A stretch of 64,000 nt of DNA from NCBI GenBank assembly GCA_029945375.1, contig CM057058.1:682001-746000 (forward strand). Direction: 5' to 3'. Below the pieces are notes generated by a model that saw nothing but the letters and a program-made list of their open reading frames with translations, did not search any database and was not told the origin of the DNA. Shown in pieces: positions 1 to 11,494 of the stretch (position 1 is its first letter; each line of letters begins with the position of its first letter). The position numbers were made by a program, and so were the translations under genes. The stretch is from Agaricus subrufescens (taxonomy: Eukaryota > Basidiomycota > Agaricomycetes > Agaricales > Agaricaceae).

Positions 1-410
1 CGTGTGCCTATTGATTGTACCAAACAGTGAGTACGCTTTTTAGATGAATCCTCCTTGGTTACTTGATCTCTCACCCAGCAGTTCGCATGATCTCCATTAT
101 TCCCACCGCGTCATATTTATGGTCTCGTAGTACAGCCGGTAAGTAGTAATTCTGGAGTCAATGATCCGTATTCTTCTAGTATTACTATGTATGCGTTAGC
201 ATTTGTGACTCAGCTGGTGTTTTATTATCATGTCCTCGCCTTTCTCACTGCCAACGACATTCTCAGTCCCTAGTAGTAGTTTCTTTATCCCAGACGCATA
301 TCATAGAGGTTGACAAGGTCACGTCAACACTCCATCGCCTTACGCCAATCTGCCTGTCAGCCGAGTGTTAAAAGAATTATGAACTAATAATACAAGTAAC
401 AAGGTAAATA
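1..410. other. 3' flank of NACHT gene N1
   Basis: No gene is seen here. Parts of the stretch resemble the 3' flank of N3: the segment near 295-320 matches the one near 7075-7100, and 330-410 matches 7320-7403. The duplicated unit therefore included downstream DNA as well as the gene. Confidence 0.5.
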
Positions 411-3277
411 CTACGTGTCAAAACCACTCGGATATCCAGAGTGTAAAAATCGGTATCTCCACTCCGACACCTCATCTTCTGGATCAACAAACGACACTTC
501 TACATAGCACATTTGAGTCCGATCAACAAACACTGTAGCAAGTAAATCAGAGTAGTCTAGGAAAAGATGTTCAAGGCGATGCGAACAGTGAACGCAGGCC
601 GCTTCAAGTTCAGTATGATCGTTAACCCATTCTTGATGATCTTGTTGAAGCGTGGCAATGGGGAACTGGGGGACTTCTGTATTGTCGTCATCTTCAGTGT
701 TCGAGTTATCTCCAGTACCCGAACCAACTCGATAACACCTCTGAAATTCTGTTGAATAACCTTGTCGCTGGCCTAAATTGTCCAATATTTCTTTTGTATG
801 CTATATATACTAATATTTAGTAAGTGCTCGGCAATGTCTGAATTATAACTTACCTTGCAAGACGGGTGCAAGGAATCGGAGACCTTAATATCACGTTCGC
901 TAGGACTTGTAAACCGTAACTGAACAAGTCCACAGATAGCGGAATAATCAAGTGCCTGGAGAGGCAATTCTTTGAGTTTGCCAAGTTTTCCAAGTTCATT
1001 GCGAAAGCGATCCTGATAGGAGGGTTCAGTATTGGAGACAGTATCAAGTATAGTAGAACTTACAAAGGCGCATTCTTGGAGCTTATAGAAGGGAAAAGTA
1101 AAGGTAGGAATAGTGAAACGCGATGTCAAGATATGGAAGCAGGATATACTCTCGAAGAGGTTTTTATCACCGGAGAATGTTATCAGTACCCAACTGAGTG
1201 CTGTTTTGTACAACTCGATCCGCATCTTTTCATCGGGTATGCTAAAACGCTCATCATTAGGCCACGAAAGGGGAATGTTGTTCCAGTGACTTTTCAAGAG
1301 ACCACGCCAAATTTCAATGTCTACACCACGAGGCGCGCCGTCATCAGGACCACGTTGAACCTCTTCCAGAATTTTTAATGAAGCGTGATCAATGAGTTGA
1401 AGACTTTCGGTATTAAAGTCGCGAGCAAATCCAGATCGTTCGAAGTCCGATAGGAAATCGCCGAATGATTTGTGATAGTATGAGAGTTCAACATCATCAG
1501 CATTGTCAGGTTCGGGGATCTTCAAAACAGCGTGGAGATAGCAAGCGGCATCGTATGCATCTTCCTCTGTCAACTCCAGTGCGTTGCACAACCCGCGAAA
1601 CCCACTATCATAAAAACCTGACAGCGATCCAGAACACATAAGCAATAGTTTTTTCGTGTTGATCATGACATCATCCGGGACATTGGAAAGGATCCTCTTA
1701 TACAGCGCGTCCAATTGCGCCATCGGATGATCCCTTCCTAACACATTCTCCTTTGCGCTAGCGTCGATGATTTCGAGTACGCGACGGAGGTGAGCGGCCG
1801 GACCTCCATGAGTACGATCGCCTATATATCGAACCACAGTTGCAGCATACGCAAAAAGCCCACCAGCAGATGAAGCAATCTTGGTGAATTCATGCTCCAA
1901 CGGCCATTCTCGCTTGTACTTAAGCGTAGGGTGCGCGAGTTTAATCCTCCCTAGTTCCTCACGGAGGTAGCGTTGAACGTCCTCACATGCTTCATCAGAG
2001 TCTATCTCCATTTGCTCCTTCGTATATGCTCCTTGAACTCCAGGATTGTCAAAGAACGACGTAATGTGAGGCTCTGGGCGACTGGCGACAAGCCATGCGA
2101 TAGGAGATGCAGGGTATGTGATGCAGAAACTTGTGATCAGTTCGAGAAGCCCTTGTTGAGTGAGAGGGTCGTCACACTCGTCAAGGCCATCAATGACCAC
2201 TAGGAACCGACAGGAGGGCTCGAAGATGCGCTTGGTCATGAATGGTTCAACAATAAACTTCTTGAATTGTACTGAGAGTGATTTGCGCAGGAGAGACGGA
2301 TCGAGGCTGATCTGATCCCGGACGAATTGTCGATACGGCCCACATTTGACGGCTAGCTGATAGGCGATGGTAATGATCATCTTCTTTCCATCGCTACGTC
2401 CGTTGACGGAAAAGAAGATTGAGGCAAATATGATGTTATCGGGCGCGGTTTCTGTGACCATCTGCAAGACCGCCGACTTGCCCACTCCAGCGGGACCAAC
2501 GACCCATCGCAGTTTTTCTTCGTCATAACACCGGAGGACAAAGTCCCGGCAACGTTCTATAATGGCTAGGCGTGTTCCGGGATGACACCGAGGGGGAGGG
2601 TCGCGAGCGGAAGAGTCAAATTCGGCTCCGATTATTGTCTCTTGCAGTAGTTTCTCCATGACTGTTTGGGCAAACAGTAAGTATAAGCTTTTCAATACAG
2701 ACATTTCTTACATGTGTCTGTAGAGGTAGTGTAGTCGCTAAACACGGGATTATTCATCACAAAGTTGTGGGCTCCACCAAACGCATGCTAGGGCAGATAT
2801 AGTGAGAAAATGCTTCGAGTTAATCACAACACTCACACTTGGTCCTTGAAACGTCGGTGCTTGTGCTTGCGGGAGCTGTGGTGGAGCGATGGGCGCAGGG
2901 TTCGTAGGCAAGTTGTTGTGACAGGCCGAATCATCTAGGTGATGGGGTGGATGCTGTGGGCTGGGGATGGGACTAACACCCGCGCTGTTTGCAGCGTAAG
3001 CCGGGGAGGTGTTTGAAATTGAGGGAGGGCGAGGAGAGGAGGAAGGGGAGGGCTCCGTATGTGGATAGTCACTCGGTATGTCCAACAAATCGGTATCACC
3101 GGCGAGTAAAAGGGGATGCTGTTGAGAATGAGGGTTTGGAGAGATGCTCGATGGCAGATGGGAGCTATGTGCGTCTAGTGATGCTGTACTATTGCCAGAC
3201 GAGCGAGATGGAGGAGAAGAGTCACGTTTCTTGAAGCGGCGGGCAAACCAAGCAGAGACGCGAGATTTGGGGGGCAT
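411..3277 (-). CDS. NACHT-domain NLR-like protein N1
   Basis: A STAND-class NTPase of the fungal NACHT family. By analogy with the family it would be a cytosolic switch acting in non-self recognition; that role is inferred. I read five exons: 3277-2837, 2787-2712, 2661-1064, 1012-854 and 800-411, with intron phases 0, 1, 0, 0, giving about 887 residues. E1 starts MPPKSRVSAWF and is basic then Ser/Pro-rich, ending FQGPSVS. E2 gives FGGAHNF. In E3, Walker A GPAGVGKS lies near 228-235 and Walker B LVVIDGLDEC near 326-335, followed by VASRPEPH and the winged-helix marks GLFAYAATVVRYI and YHKSFGDFL. E5 has a CxxC (CVHC) and ends WRYRFLHSG. No repeat domain follows the NTPase. The ATG at 3277 is preferred because paralogs start with the same MxxKSR. 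The frame is intact throughout. Exon ends are by eye. Confidence 0.87.
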
Positions 3278-3333
3278 GGCCAATAACGAGGGAGGAGCAA
3301 AGGGCCATGCTTCGAATTCGCATGCTGTCTCTG

Positions 3334-3345
3334 AGCGCCTATCAC
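3334..3345 (-). promoter_or_regulatory. conserved GCGCCTATCA box upstream of N1
   Basis: The box lies 57 bp upstream of the N1 ATG. The same AGCGCCTATCA core recurs upstream of N2, N3, N7, N10 and N11 in the same position relative to E1, with looser forms at N6 and N9. This shows shared promoter ancestry. A regulatory role is inferred. Confidence 0.45.
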
Positions 3346-4033
3346 TCCATCATTTGATTCCACCAATCAGACTTTTTCCCTCCAATAAACAGAACATCAC
3401 GCAATCTCCTGGCGTTTCAACTTGGTCTTCCACTACCGCAGACCATTCCAGAATAAACAGGCCAGCTAGTTCGTCGGTCAGATCTGGCCACCCCAATGAC
3501 TCTCGACTCAGAGTCCCTCTCTGGCTTCACAGTTATGAGTCTAATGGCGTTTTCGGCAGCGGCAGATCCTCTTGTGTTTGATACCCCCAGTGAGATATAC
3601 CTTGTTCAGGTCATCAATACCCTGACGATTGTTCATTGACTACTCTCAACCTTATTTCGCTAAGTCAAGGAGATATGAGGAGATATATGTTGAAGTATGG
3701 AAAGTGCCAATTCGTTCTTAGGATCTCGCAGAGCAGCAGCTTTGAGTAATTCCGGAATTACTGGAATCTCGTCATCTAAATTTACAGCATTTGTCTTCTC
3801 ATTACTATTTCGCGCGTAAGGTGATCATAAATACTCTTGGACACTCGGTTATATATTATCCCGGAGGCGTTTCCCAGTCATATTAAGTATATGAATAGGC
3901 CTGTATTACTGGTCGCAGATCTGGAGTGCAAAATCAGTATGTTCACTCTCAAACCACATTTTCTCGCTCCCATCTGCCTTCAGCTAAACAAAGAATGGTT
4001 TATGAATTACTACTACAATCAATAAGGCGAATG
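3346..4033. other. intergenic N1-N2
   Basis: About 690 bp between the N1 promoter and the N2 stop codon. I see no gene. The last ~80 bp resemble the 3' flanks of N1 and N3. Confidence 0.4.
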
Positions 4034-6729
4034 CTACGCATAGAGACTACTCGGACGTCCGGAGTGTAAAAATCGGTATCTCCACTCCGACACCCCATCA
4101 TCTGGGTCGACAAACGACACTTCTACATAGCACATTTGAGTCCGGTCAACAAAAACAGTAGCAAGTAGATCTGAGTTGTCCACAAAAAGACGTTCAAGGC
4201 GATACGAGCAGTGAACGCAGGCTGCGTCAGGGTCAGTATTGTGGATAGCCCATTGACGATGACCTTGTTGAAGGATTGCGAGGGGGAACTGGGAGGTCTC
4301 TGTACTCCCGTTATCTTTAGTGCTCGAGCTATCTCCAGTATCCGGGTCAATCCTATAACACCTTGGAAATGTGGTCGACCATCCTTGGCGCTGTTCAAAA
4401 TCGTCTAATTCCATCTCTGCATGCTACATAACCCTAGATTCAGTAAAGGTTGAACAATGACTGAAACCTGGACTCACCTTGCAAGATGAATGCAAGCGAC
4501 CAGAAGCATCAGTGTTACTTCGTGTGGGGCTTGTAACCCGTAACGTGACGTCTCCACAGATCGCGGCATAATGCAATGTGTGAAGAGGTACTTGCTTCAA
4601 CTCACCAAGCTTTGTGAGTTCATCACGAAAACGATCCTGATGGGATATTTCAGTATTGAAGATTAGTGTAAAGCCTAGGTGAACTTACAAAAGCGCACTC
4701 TTGAAATTGAGTGAATGGAAAATTTCGCGTAGGCATAGTGAAATGTGTCGTCAATGCATGAAAGCAGGATATACTCTTAACAAGAGAGCGATTATCACGG
4801 AAGCTTATCACTAACTGACGGAAGGCCGCTATGTACAACTTGGTCCGCATCTCTTCATCGTTGACTCCAAAACGCTCATCACTAGGCCACGAAAGTGAAA
4901 TACTTTTACAGTGACCCGTCATGGCGCCCGCCCAGAGCTTGATATCTGCATCATTGACCACGTCATCCGAGCCATCTTGAAGCTCTTCCATGATTTTCAA
5001 TGAAACGAGATCGTTGAGTTGGGAACATTCAGAGTTAAAGTCATGAGAAAAACCAGATCGCTTGAGGTCTCGTAGGAAATCATCGAATGATTTGTGATAA
5101 GATGAAAGGCTATCATCGGCTTTGTCAGGCGCGGGGATCTTCATAACAGCATGTAGAGGACGTAGGGCATCATATGCATCGTCCTCCGTCAACCTGAGTG
5201 CATTGCACCTCATGCGAAACTCTGCGGATTGGAAATCAAGATCAGAACCCAGGAGTAGCAGTTTTCTGGTGTTAACCATGACATCATCCGGGACGTTAGA
5301 AAGGATCCTCTTGTACAACGCGTCAAGTCGATCCATTGGATGATCCCTTCCTGCGGCATTATCTTTCGCACTAGCGTCAATGATTTCAAGCACACGACGG
5401 AGTTGAGCCGCCGGTCCTCCATGGGTAGAATCAGCTATATATCGGACTACCGTAGATGCATATGCGAACAGCCCTCCGGCAGATGCGGCAATTTTGGTAA
5501 ATTCATGTTCCAAGGGCCACTCCCGCTTGAGCCTGAGCGTAGCATATTCCAGTTTGATCTTCGTCAGCTCGGCACGGAGATACTGTTGAACTTCTTGGCA
5601 CGCTTCATCTGTATCTACCTGGATCTCCTCCCTGGTGTATACCGGTTTGACTTCAGCCCTGTCGAAAAATGCGGTGATGTGTGGCTCTGGGCGGCTGGCG
5701 ACAATCCATGCGATGGGAGAGGAAGCGTATTTAATGCAGAAACTTGAGATCACCTCAAGAAGCATTCGCTGAGTGAGGGGGTTGTCGCACTCGTCGAGGC
5801 CATCAATGACCACTAGGAATCGGCGAGATGGCTCGAAGACGCGTTTGAGTATAAATGGTTCAACAATAAACTTGTTGAACTGTACCGACAGTGATTTGCG
5901 AAGGAGAGACGGATCATGGCTGATCTGATCCCGGATGAAGCGGCAGTATGGCTTACATCTGACGGCCAGTTGATAGGCGATGGTAATGATTGTCTTCTTT
6001 CCATCGCTACGTCCATTGATGGAAAAGAAGATTGAGGCAAAGATGATGTTATCGGGGGCCGTTTCGGTGACCATCTGCAAGACCGCCGACTTCCCAACTC
6101 CAGCAGGACCGACCACCCAACGCAGTTTTTCCTCGTCATGACACTTTTCAATAAAGTCCAAGCAACGTTGTATGATGGCTAGGCGTGTTCCGGGGTGACA
6201 CCGAGGGGGCGGATCACGGGCGGAAGAATCAAACTCAGCTCCAATTATCGTCTCTTGTAGTAGTTTCTCCATGACTAGTAGAGAGTGGTAAGTACAAGCA
6301 TCATGAAATAGACATTTCTTACAGGTGTCCGTGGAAGCAGTGTAATCATTAAACACGGGATCCTTCATCACAAAATGGTGGGCTCCACCGAACGTATGCT
6401 GGTAAAGCTACTGTGAGTGGGTACTCAGAATTGATCACGACACTCACGCCAGGTCCTCGGTATGTTGATGCTTGGCCTTGCAGGAGTTGGGATACATCTG
6501 ATGTGTCCGTATTGTCACCGGTAAAGAGAGCATGCCGATGAGAAGGAGAGTTCTGAGCCGAAGGAAACACGCTTGATGATGCGTTCGAGTTGGGTGTATC
6601 TGTACTATCGCTCAGCGTACTAGCACGTTGATCAAAAGGAGTAGCGGGAGACGAAGGAGAAAACGGAGGAGAGTCACGATTCTTGAAGCGGCGAGAGAAC
6701 CAAGAAGAGACTCGGGATTTGGTGGACAT
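4034..6729 (-). CDS. NACHT-domain NLR-like protein N2
   Basis: Second array member, about 830 residues. Exons are 6729-6448, 6398-6323, 6274-4689, 4636-4478 and 4423-4034. E1 is short (94 codons), begins MSTKSRVSSWFSRRF and ends with a YRGPG tail. E2 gives TFGGAHHFVMKDPVF. E3 keeps GPAGVGKS, LVVIDGLDECDN, IVASRPEPH and YHKSFDDFL. E5 ends WRYRFLHSGRP. An upstream in-frame extension of E1 to 6774 exists, but the ATG at 6729 matches the start of the paralogs. All exons join in frame, so the gene appears intact. The function is inferred from the family only. Confidence 0.87.
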
Positions 6730-6803
6730 GGTTAAAGGCTGAGAATGGATGCCACGAGTGATCGCAAACAACACGAGATCATGCCTCGTTTGTCACCGAC
6801 CCA

Positions 6804-6815
6804 AGGCGCCTATCA
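6804..6815 (-). promoter_or_regulatory. GCGCCTATCA box upstream of N2
   Basis: AGGCGCCTATCA lies 75 bp upstream of the N2 start. It matches the boxes before N1 and N3. Confidence 0.45.
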
Positions 6816-7403
6816 ATTGTTCCCGGTGTGACATTCTCTTGTCATATTCCCGGTCAGCTTCCACCTTGCATGATCGTTCCTCTTCTTATCTCCCTATGCT
6901 TAGGATATCTCGAATTATGCCAGGTATGCACATATTTCTCAAGTCACTGGGCATTCACTGCCACTACAACATTTGTTTATTGTTAGTACATATGCGCAAG
7001 AGTGTTACGGTATCGTGTTCGCTCCTTTCCCACTCACGATGTCATTCTTAGTCCATCAGTTTTACCGCTATCCCGGAGACATATTATAGAGGCAGAGTAT
7101 GACTCCACAAGCACATCCTACGAAAGTTGGCTCAATGATAATAATATGTGGATATATGCTAGATCTAGCATTCTGTCGACGACATGGGAAGCGCCAATGT
7201 CTTTCTTCTTTATCCTCGGGGCATGACCCGATTATGGTGACGTTGGTAACATATATCTGAGCCCTCAATACAAGTTGCATAATTGGATTGCAAAAACCGA
7301 CATGTTGACTACAACACTCTTTTGTCTCGCTCCAATCTGCCTATCCGCCTAGTTGCTACAAACGACAATTATGAACTAGTTGATATAAATAACAAGGCAA
7401 CTA
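6816..7403. other. intergenic N2-N3
   Basis: About 590 bp with no convincing gene. The part from ~7070 resembles 295-410, the 3' flank of N1. Confidence 0.4.
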
Positions 7404-10275
7404 CTATGTATCGAGACTCTTCGGACGTCCAGAGTGTAAAAATCGGTATCTCCACTCCGACACTCCATCATCCAGATCGACAAACAAAACTTCTACATAG
7501 CACATTTGACCCCGATCAACAAAAACCGTAGCATGTAAATCTAAGTTGTCCATAAACAGTCGTTCAAAGCGAGGCGAACAGTGAATACAGATTGGGTGAC
7601 GGTCAGTATGATCGTTAACCCATTGACGATGACCTTCCTGAAGAGTAGCAACGGGGTACTGGGATATGTTCGTGTCTTTGTCATCTTCAGCGTCCGAGTC
7701 ATCCTCAGTGACTAATGACTTAAGTTGATAACACCTTTGAAACGTGGTGGACCATCCTTGCTGCTGGTCTAAATCGTCTAATTTATCCTTCTCATGCTAG
7801 ATACACTGAGATTCAGCAAAGGCTCAGCAGCTGCTGCGAATTATAGCTCACCGTGCACGACGTATTCCAGGGATCCGAAACCTTGATATCACAATCAAGA
7901 GGACTTGTAAACTGTAACTGAACAAGTCCGCAGATTGCGGTATAATCCAGTGCCCGGAGAGGGAATTTCTTCAGTTTGCCAGCCTTTACAAGCTCATCAC
8001 GAAAGTGATCCTAAAAGGCGGCTTCAGTATTCCAGACAGAATAGAGTCTAGTGAAACTTACAAAGGCGCACTCTTGTAGTTTATAATAGGGAAAACTGAA
8101 TGTGGGTTGGGTAAAACGTAACGTCAAGACACGAAAGCAGGCCATGCTTTCAAAGAGGTTTGCACGACTGGGGAAATCTGTCTCCACCCAACGGATTGCC
8201 GCCGTGTATAACCTTACCTGCATCTGTTCATCGGACATTGTAAAACGCTCATCAGCGGGCCAAGAAAGGGAAATATTGTCCCAGTGGCCTCTCATGCGAC
8301 CACTCCAGAGCCTGATCTCTACACCCTCGGCTACGCCATCCTCGGCATCATCTTGAAGCTCCTCCATGATTTTTGTTGACACGTGATCTTGGAGTTCAGA
8401 ACTTTCTGATCCAAATTCATTAGAAAATCCAGACCGTTGAAAGTCGGATAGGAAATCGCCAAATGATTTGTGATAATATGAAATTTCGTCATCAGCTTCA
8501 TCAGGCTCCGGAATCTTCAAAACGGCGTGGAGATAAGAAACGGCATCGTAAGCATCGTCCTCCGTCAGCTCCAGGGCGTTACACAACCCACGAAATCCAA
8601 TCTTATGGAAATCTGTGTCTGACCCCATGAGTAGCAGTTTCCTGGTGTTTTTCATAACGTTATCAGGAACGTTAGAAAGGATCCTTGAATACAACGCATC
8701 CAATTGCGCCATCGGGTGATCCCCTCCCGCCACAGGGTCCTTCGCGGTAACATGAATGATTTCGAGTATACGACGGAGCTGAGCAGCGGGGCCTCCATGG
8801 GTACGATCGCTTAGATATCGAATGACCGTTGCGGCATACGCAAAAAGCCCTCCTGCGGCCGACGCAATTATTGTGAATTCGTGTTCCAAGGGCCACTCTC
8901 GTTTGCGCCTGAGCGTAGGATGCGCAAATTTGATCCTGTTCAGCTCCTCACGAAGATAGCGTTGAACATCCTCGCATGCTTCATCAGAGTCGATCTCTAT
9001 TTGATCCTTTATGTACGTTTGTTGGACTTCAGGATTATCAAAGAATGACGTAACATGAGGTTCGGGACGACTGGCGACGAGCCATGCAATCGGAGAGGCG
9101 GGGTATGCAATGCAAAAACTCGTGATCAGTTCGAGGAGCCCTAGCTGAGCGAGAGGATTGTCACACTCGTCGAGGCCATCGATGACAACTAGGAACCGAC
9201 CAGAGGGCTCGAAGATGCGTTTGAATATGAATGGTTCAACAATGAACTTCTTGAACTGAACCGATAGTGATTTGCGAAGGAGAGACGGATCATGGCCGAT
9301 CAGATCATGGATGAACTGGCAATATGGATCACATTTAACGGCGAGTTGATAGGCAATGGTGATAATAATTTTCTTTCCATCGTTACGTCCATTGATGGAA
9401 AGGAAGATTGAGGCAAAGATGACGTTATCAGGGGCCGTTTCGGTAACCATCTGTAAGACCGCCGACTTGCCCACTCCAGCAGGACCAACGACCCAACGCA
9501 GTTTTTCTTCATCATGACACTGGAGGATGAAGTCGCGACAACGTTCTATGATGGCTAGGCGTGTTCCGGGATGGCATCGAGGGGGAGGGTCGCGAGCAGA
9601 AGAGTCAAATTCGGCTCCAATTATCGTTTCTTGTAGAAGTTCTTTCATGACTGGTAGAGATAACTGTCAGCCGGGACATTGTGACAGGGGAAGTTCTTAC
9701 AAGTGTCTGCAGAAGAACTGTGATCGCTGAACACGGGATTGTTCATCACAAAGTTGTGGGCTCCACCAAATACATGCTAGGGTGGACATGGTTAGAGGAT
9801 GCTTTGCATTAATCACAGCACTCACGCTTGGTCCTTGGATTGCCGATGCTTGTACTTGCGGGAGCTGTGGTGGAGGAGTAGGCCCAAGGTTCGGAGCTGG
9901 ATTGATCCGACAGGCCGGATCTTCTAGGTGATGGGTGGAACGCTGGGAGCTTGGAATGGGACCAACACCCGCGCTGTTTGTGGTGCGGGCAGCAGGGGCG
10001 CTCAGGCCCCGGGGCGGGTGAGGAGAAGAAGGAAGGGAGCGCGTCATATGTGCAGGGTCACTTGGTACGTCCAACACATCAGTGCTGCCACTGGGTAAAA
10101 GAGAGTGCTGTTGAGAATGGGGGTTCGCAGAGATGCTTGATGACGAGTGGGAGCTGGCTGCGTCTGGTGATCTTGGACTATTTCCGGGCGAGGGGGAGGG
10201 GGGAGGGAGCGGAGAAGGGCCGCGTTTATTGGAACGGCGAGAAAACCAAGCAGAGATGCGAGATTTGGCGGGCAT
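7404..10275 (-). CDS. NACHT-domain NLR-like protein N3
   Basis: Third array member, about 888 residues. Exons are 10275-9826, 9776-9701, 9650-8062, 8010-7852 and 7796-7404. It is closest to N1: E1 starts MPAKSRISAWFSRRSNKR and ends IQGPSVS, with 150 codons against 147. E2 gives FGGAHNFVMNNPVF. E3 has GPAGVGKS, LVVIDGLDECDN, LVASRPEPHV and YHKSFGDFL. The last exon has no ATG of its own, so a simple ORF search misses it. Read from the conserved acceptor TAG|CAT it is open to the stop at 7404 and carries the CIHC and WRYRFLHSGRP marks. No lesion is seen. Confidence 0.87.
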
Positions 10276-10330
10276 GGTCCAGGACGAGGAGGGAATCCAG
10301 GGCCATGCTTCCAGCTCGCATGCTGTGCGC

Positions 10331-10343
10331 GGGCGTCTATCAC
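10331..10343 (-). promoter_or_regulatory. GCGTCTATCA box upstream of N3
   Basis: A one-base variant of the GCGCCTATCA box. It lies 56 bp upstream of the N3 ATG, almost the same spacing as at N1 (57 bp). Confidence 0.42.
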
Positions 10344-11065
10344 TCCATCACTGACAAACATGCCATATCACTCACGAAAACATAATCATGAACATCCTGC
10401 CATGCATTCAGCTCTCTAGCGTTTTACCATCCGTCCTTGATCTATAACTGATAGTTCAGGGACAGAAATGTTTCGACTGTGTAAAGGATGGCTCACACTA
10501 GCCGCGCCTCTGTTGTTGCCCAAACGTGAGTTTGAACAAAGTGTTGAACGCCATCTTGTGTCGTAGGTCAACACAGTTTTCGCCCGCATTGCGCAAGCTT
10601 GGCACGTGGCTTGTAACTACCTTATCAAAATTACCGGATATCAGATCGTGCCCATCTATCAAAACCCCCTCGATTTGGTAAGGAAAAGAAGCGTAAAGCA
10701 CCGAACATAGAGTGTCTTTGGTTCCTCTCTATCGGTCAGTGCTGAAGATGAGATCCGGTCCTCATAATGAGAATACACTAATGATTCACGCGGAGCGCAG
10801 TGGCGCCATACTAGTAGCTCAAAACACGAGCCACTGAAAGTAGTAAGACCAGTAGTTGTCTGTCTTCCCACCAGCTTCAATTATATTAGACTGCGAAGAG
10901 CTACAAGGCTTGTTTTAAAAAGATACATGCATTCATGACGTCAAGTACGGAATGTGGGCAGACATTCTACACGTTAACATGCTCTCGTATACAAACACAA
11001 TTTATTTGCAGGTGGGCAGTCTAAATAATGTGGAAGTTCTAGTGCTACGAGTAGTAACGTGTATG
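10344..11065. other. intergenic N3-N4
   Basis: About 720 bp between the N3 promoter and the N4 stop codon. No gene was recognised. Confidence 0.35.
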
Positions 11066-11335
11066 CTACAAGTCATCAATAGCAGCAGGAGGTCCAGAAT
11101 GCAAAAATCGGTATCTCCACTCCAACAAACTATCATCTGGATCAACAAATGAGACCTCTGCATAGGACACCTGTGTCGACTCAACAAAAACTGTAGTAAG
11201 CTGGTCCGGATTGTTTATGAAAAACTGTGCAAGGCGTCGCGAGCATTGCTTGCAGGCAACAGCATGCCGATTGAAATCGTCCCATGCCTGTTGAGGTTGA
11301 AAACACGTGAGAATATGAGAAGTGGGGTTTTTGTC

Positions 11336-11440
11336 CAGGCTCCTACCCATCCCTCTCACTGACTCATTTCGCACGTGATCTTCGATACTTTTGACCCAAA
11401 GGGGTCAGCGAACGTCAGTGAGGGGCTGGCGACATACGGG
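11336..11440 (+). repeat. left terminal inverted repeat of the 6.1-kb transposon
   Basis: Imperfect ~105-bp terminal repeat. The outer ~18 bp and the inner 33-bp block (11408-11440) match the right end in reverse, with diverged DNA between them that shares CACGTG. Confidence 0.8.
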
Positions 11441-11494
11441 AAATCGGCATCACTGATCTTTTCCCACAGCTTGCATAATACATCTTGAATATAA

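Noticed and set aside
3144..3581. 145-codon plus-strand ORF over the N1 start
   Set aside because: It lies antisense to E1 and the promoter, and is low in complexity with no domain.
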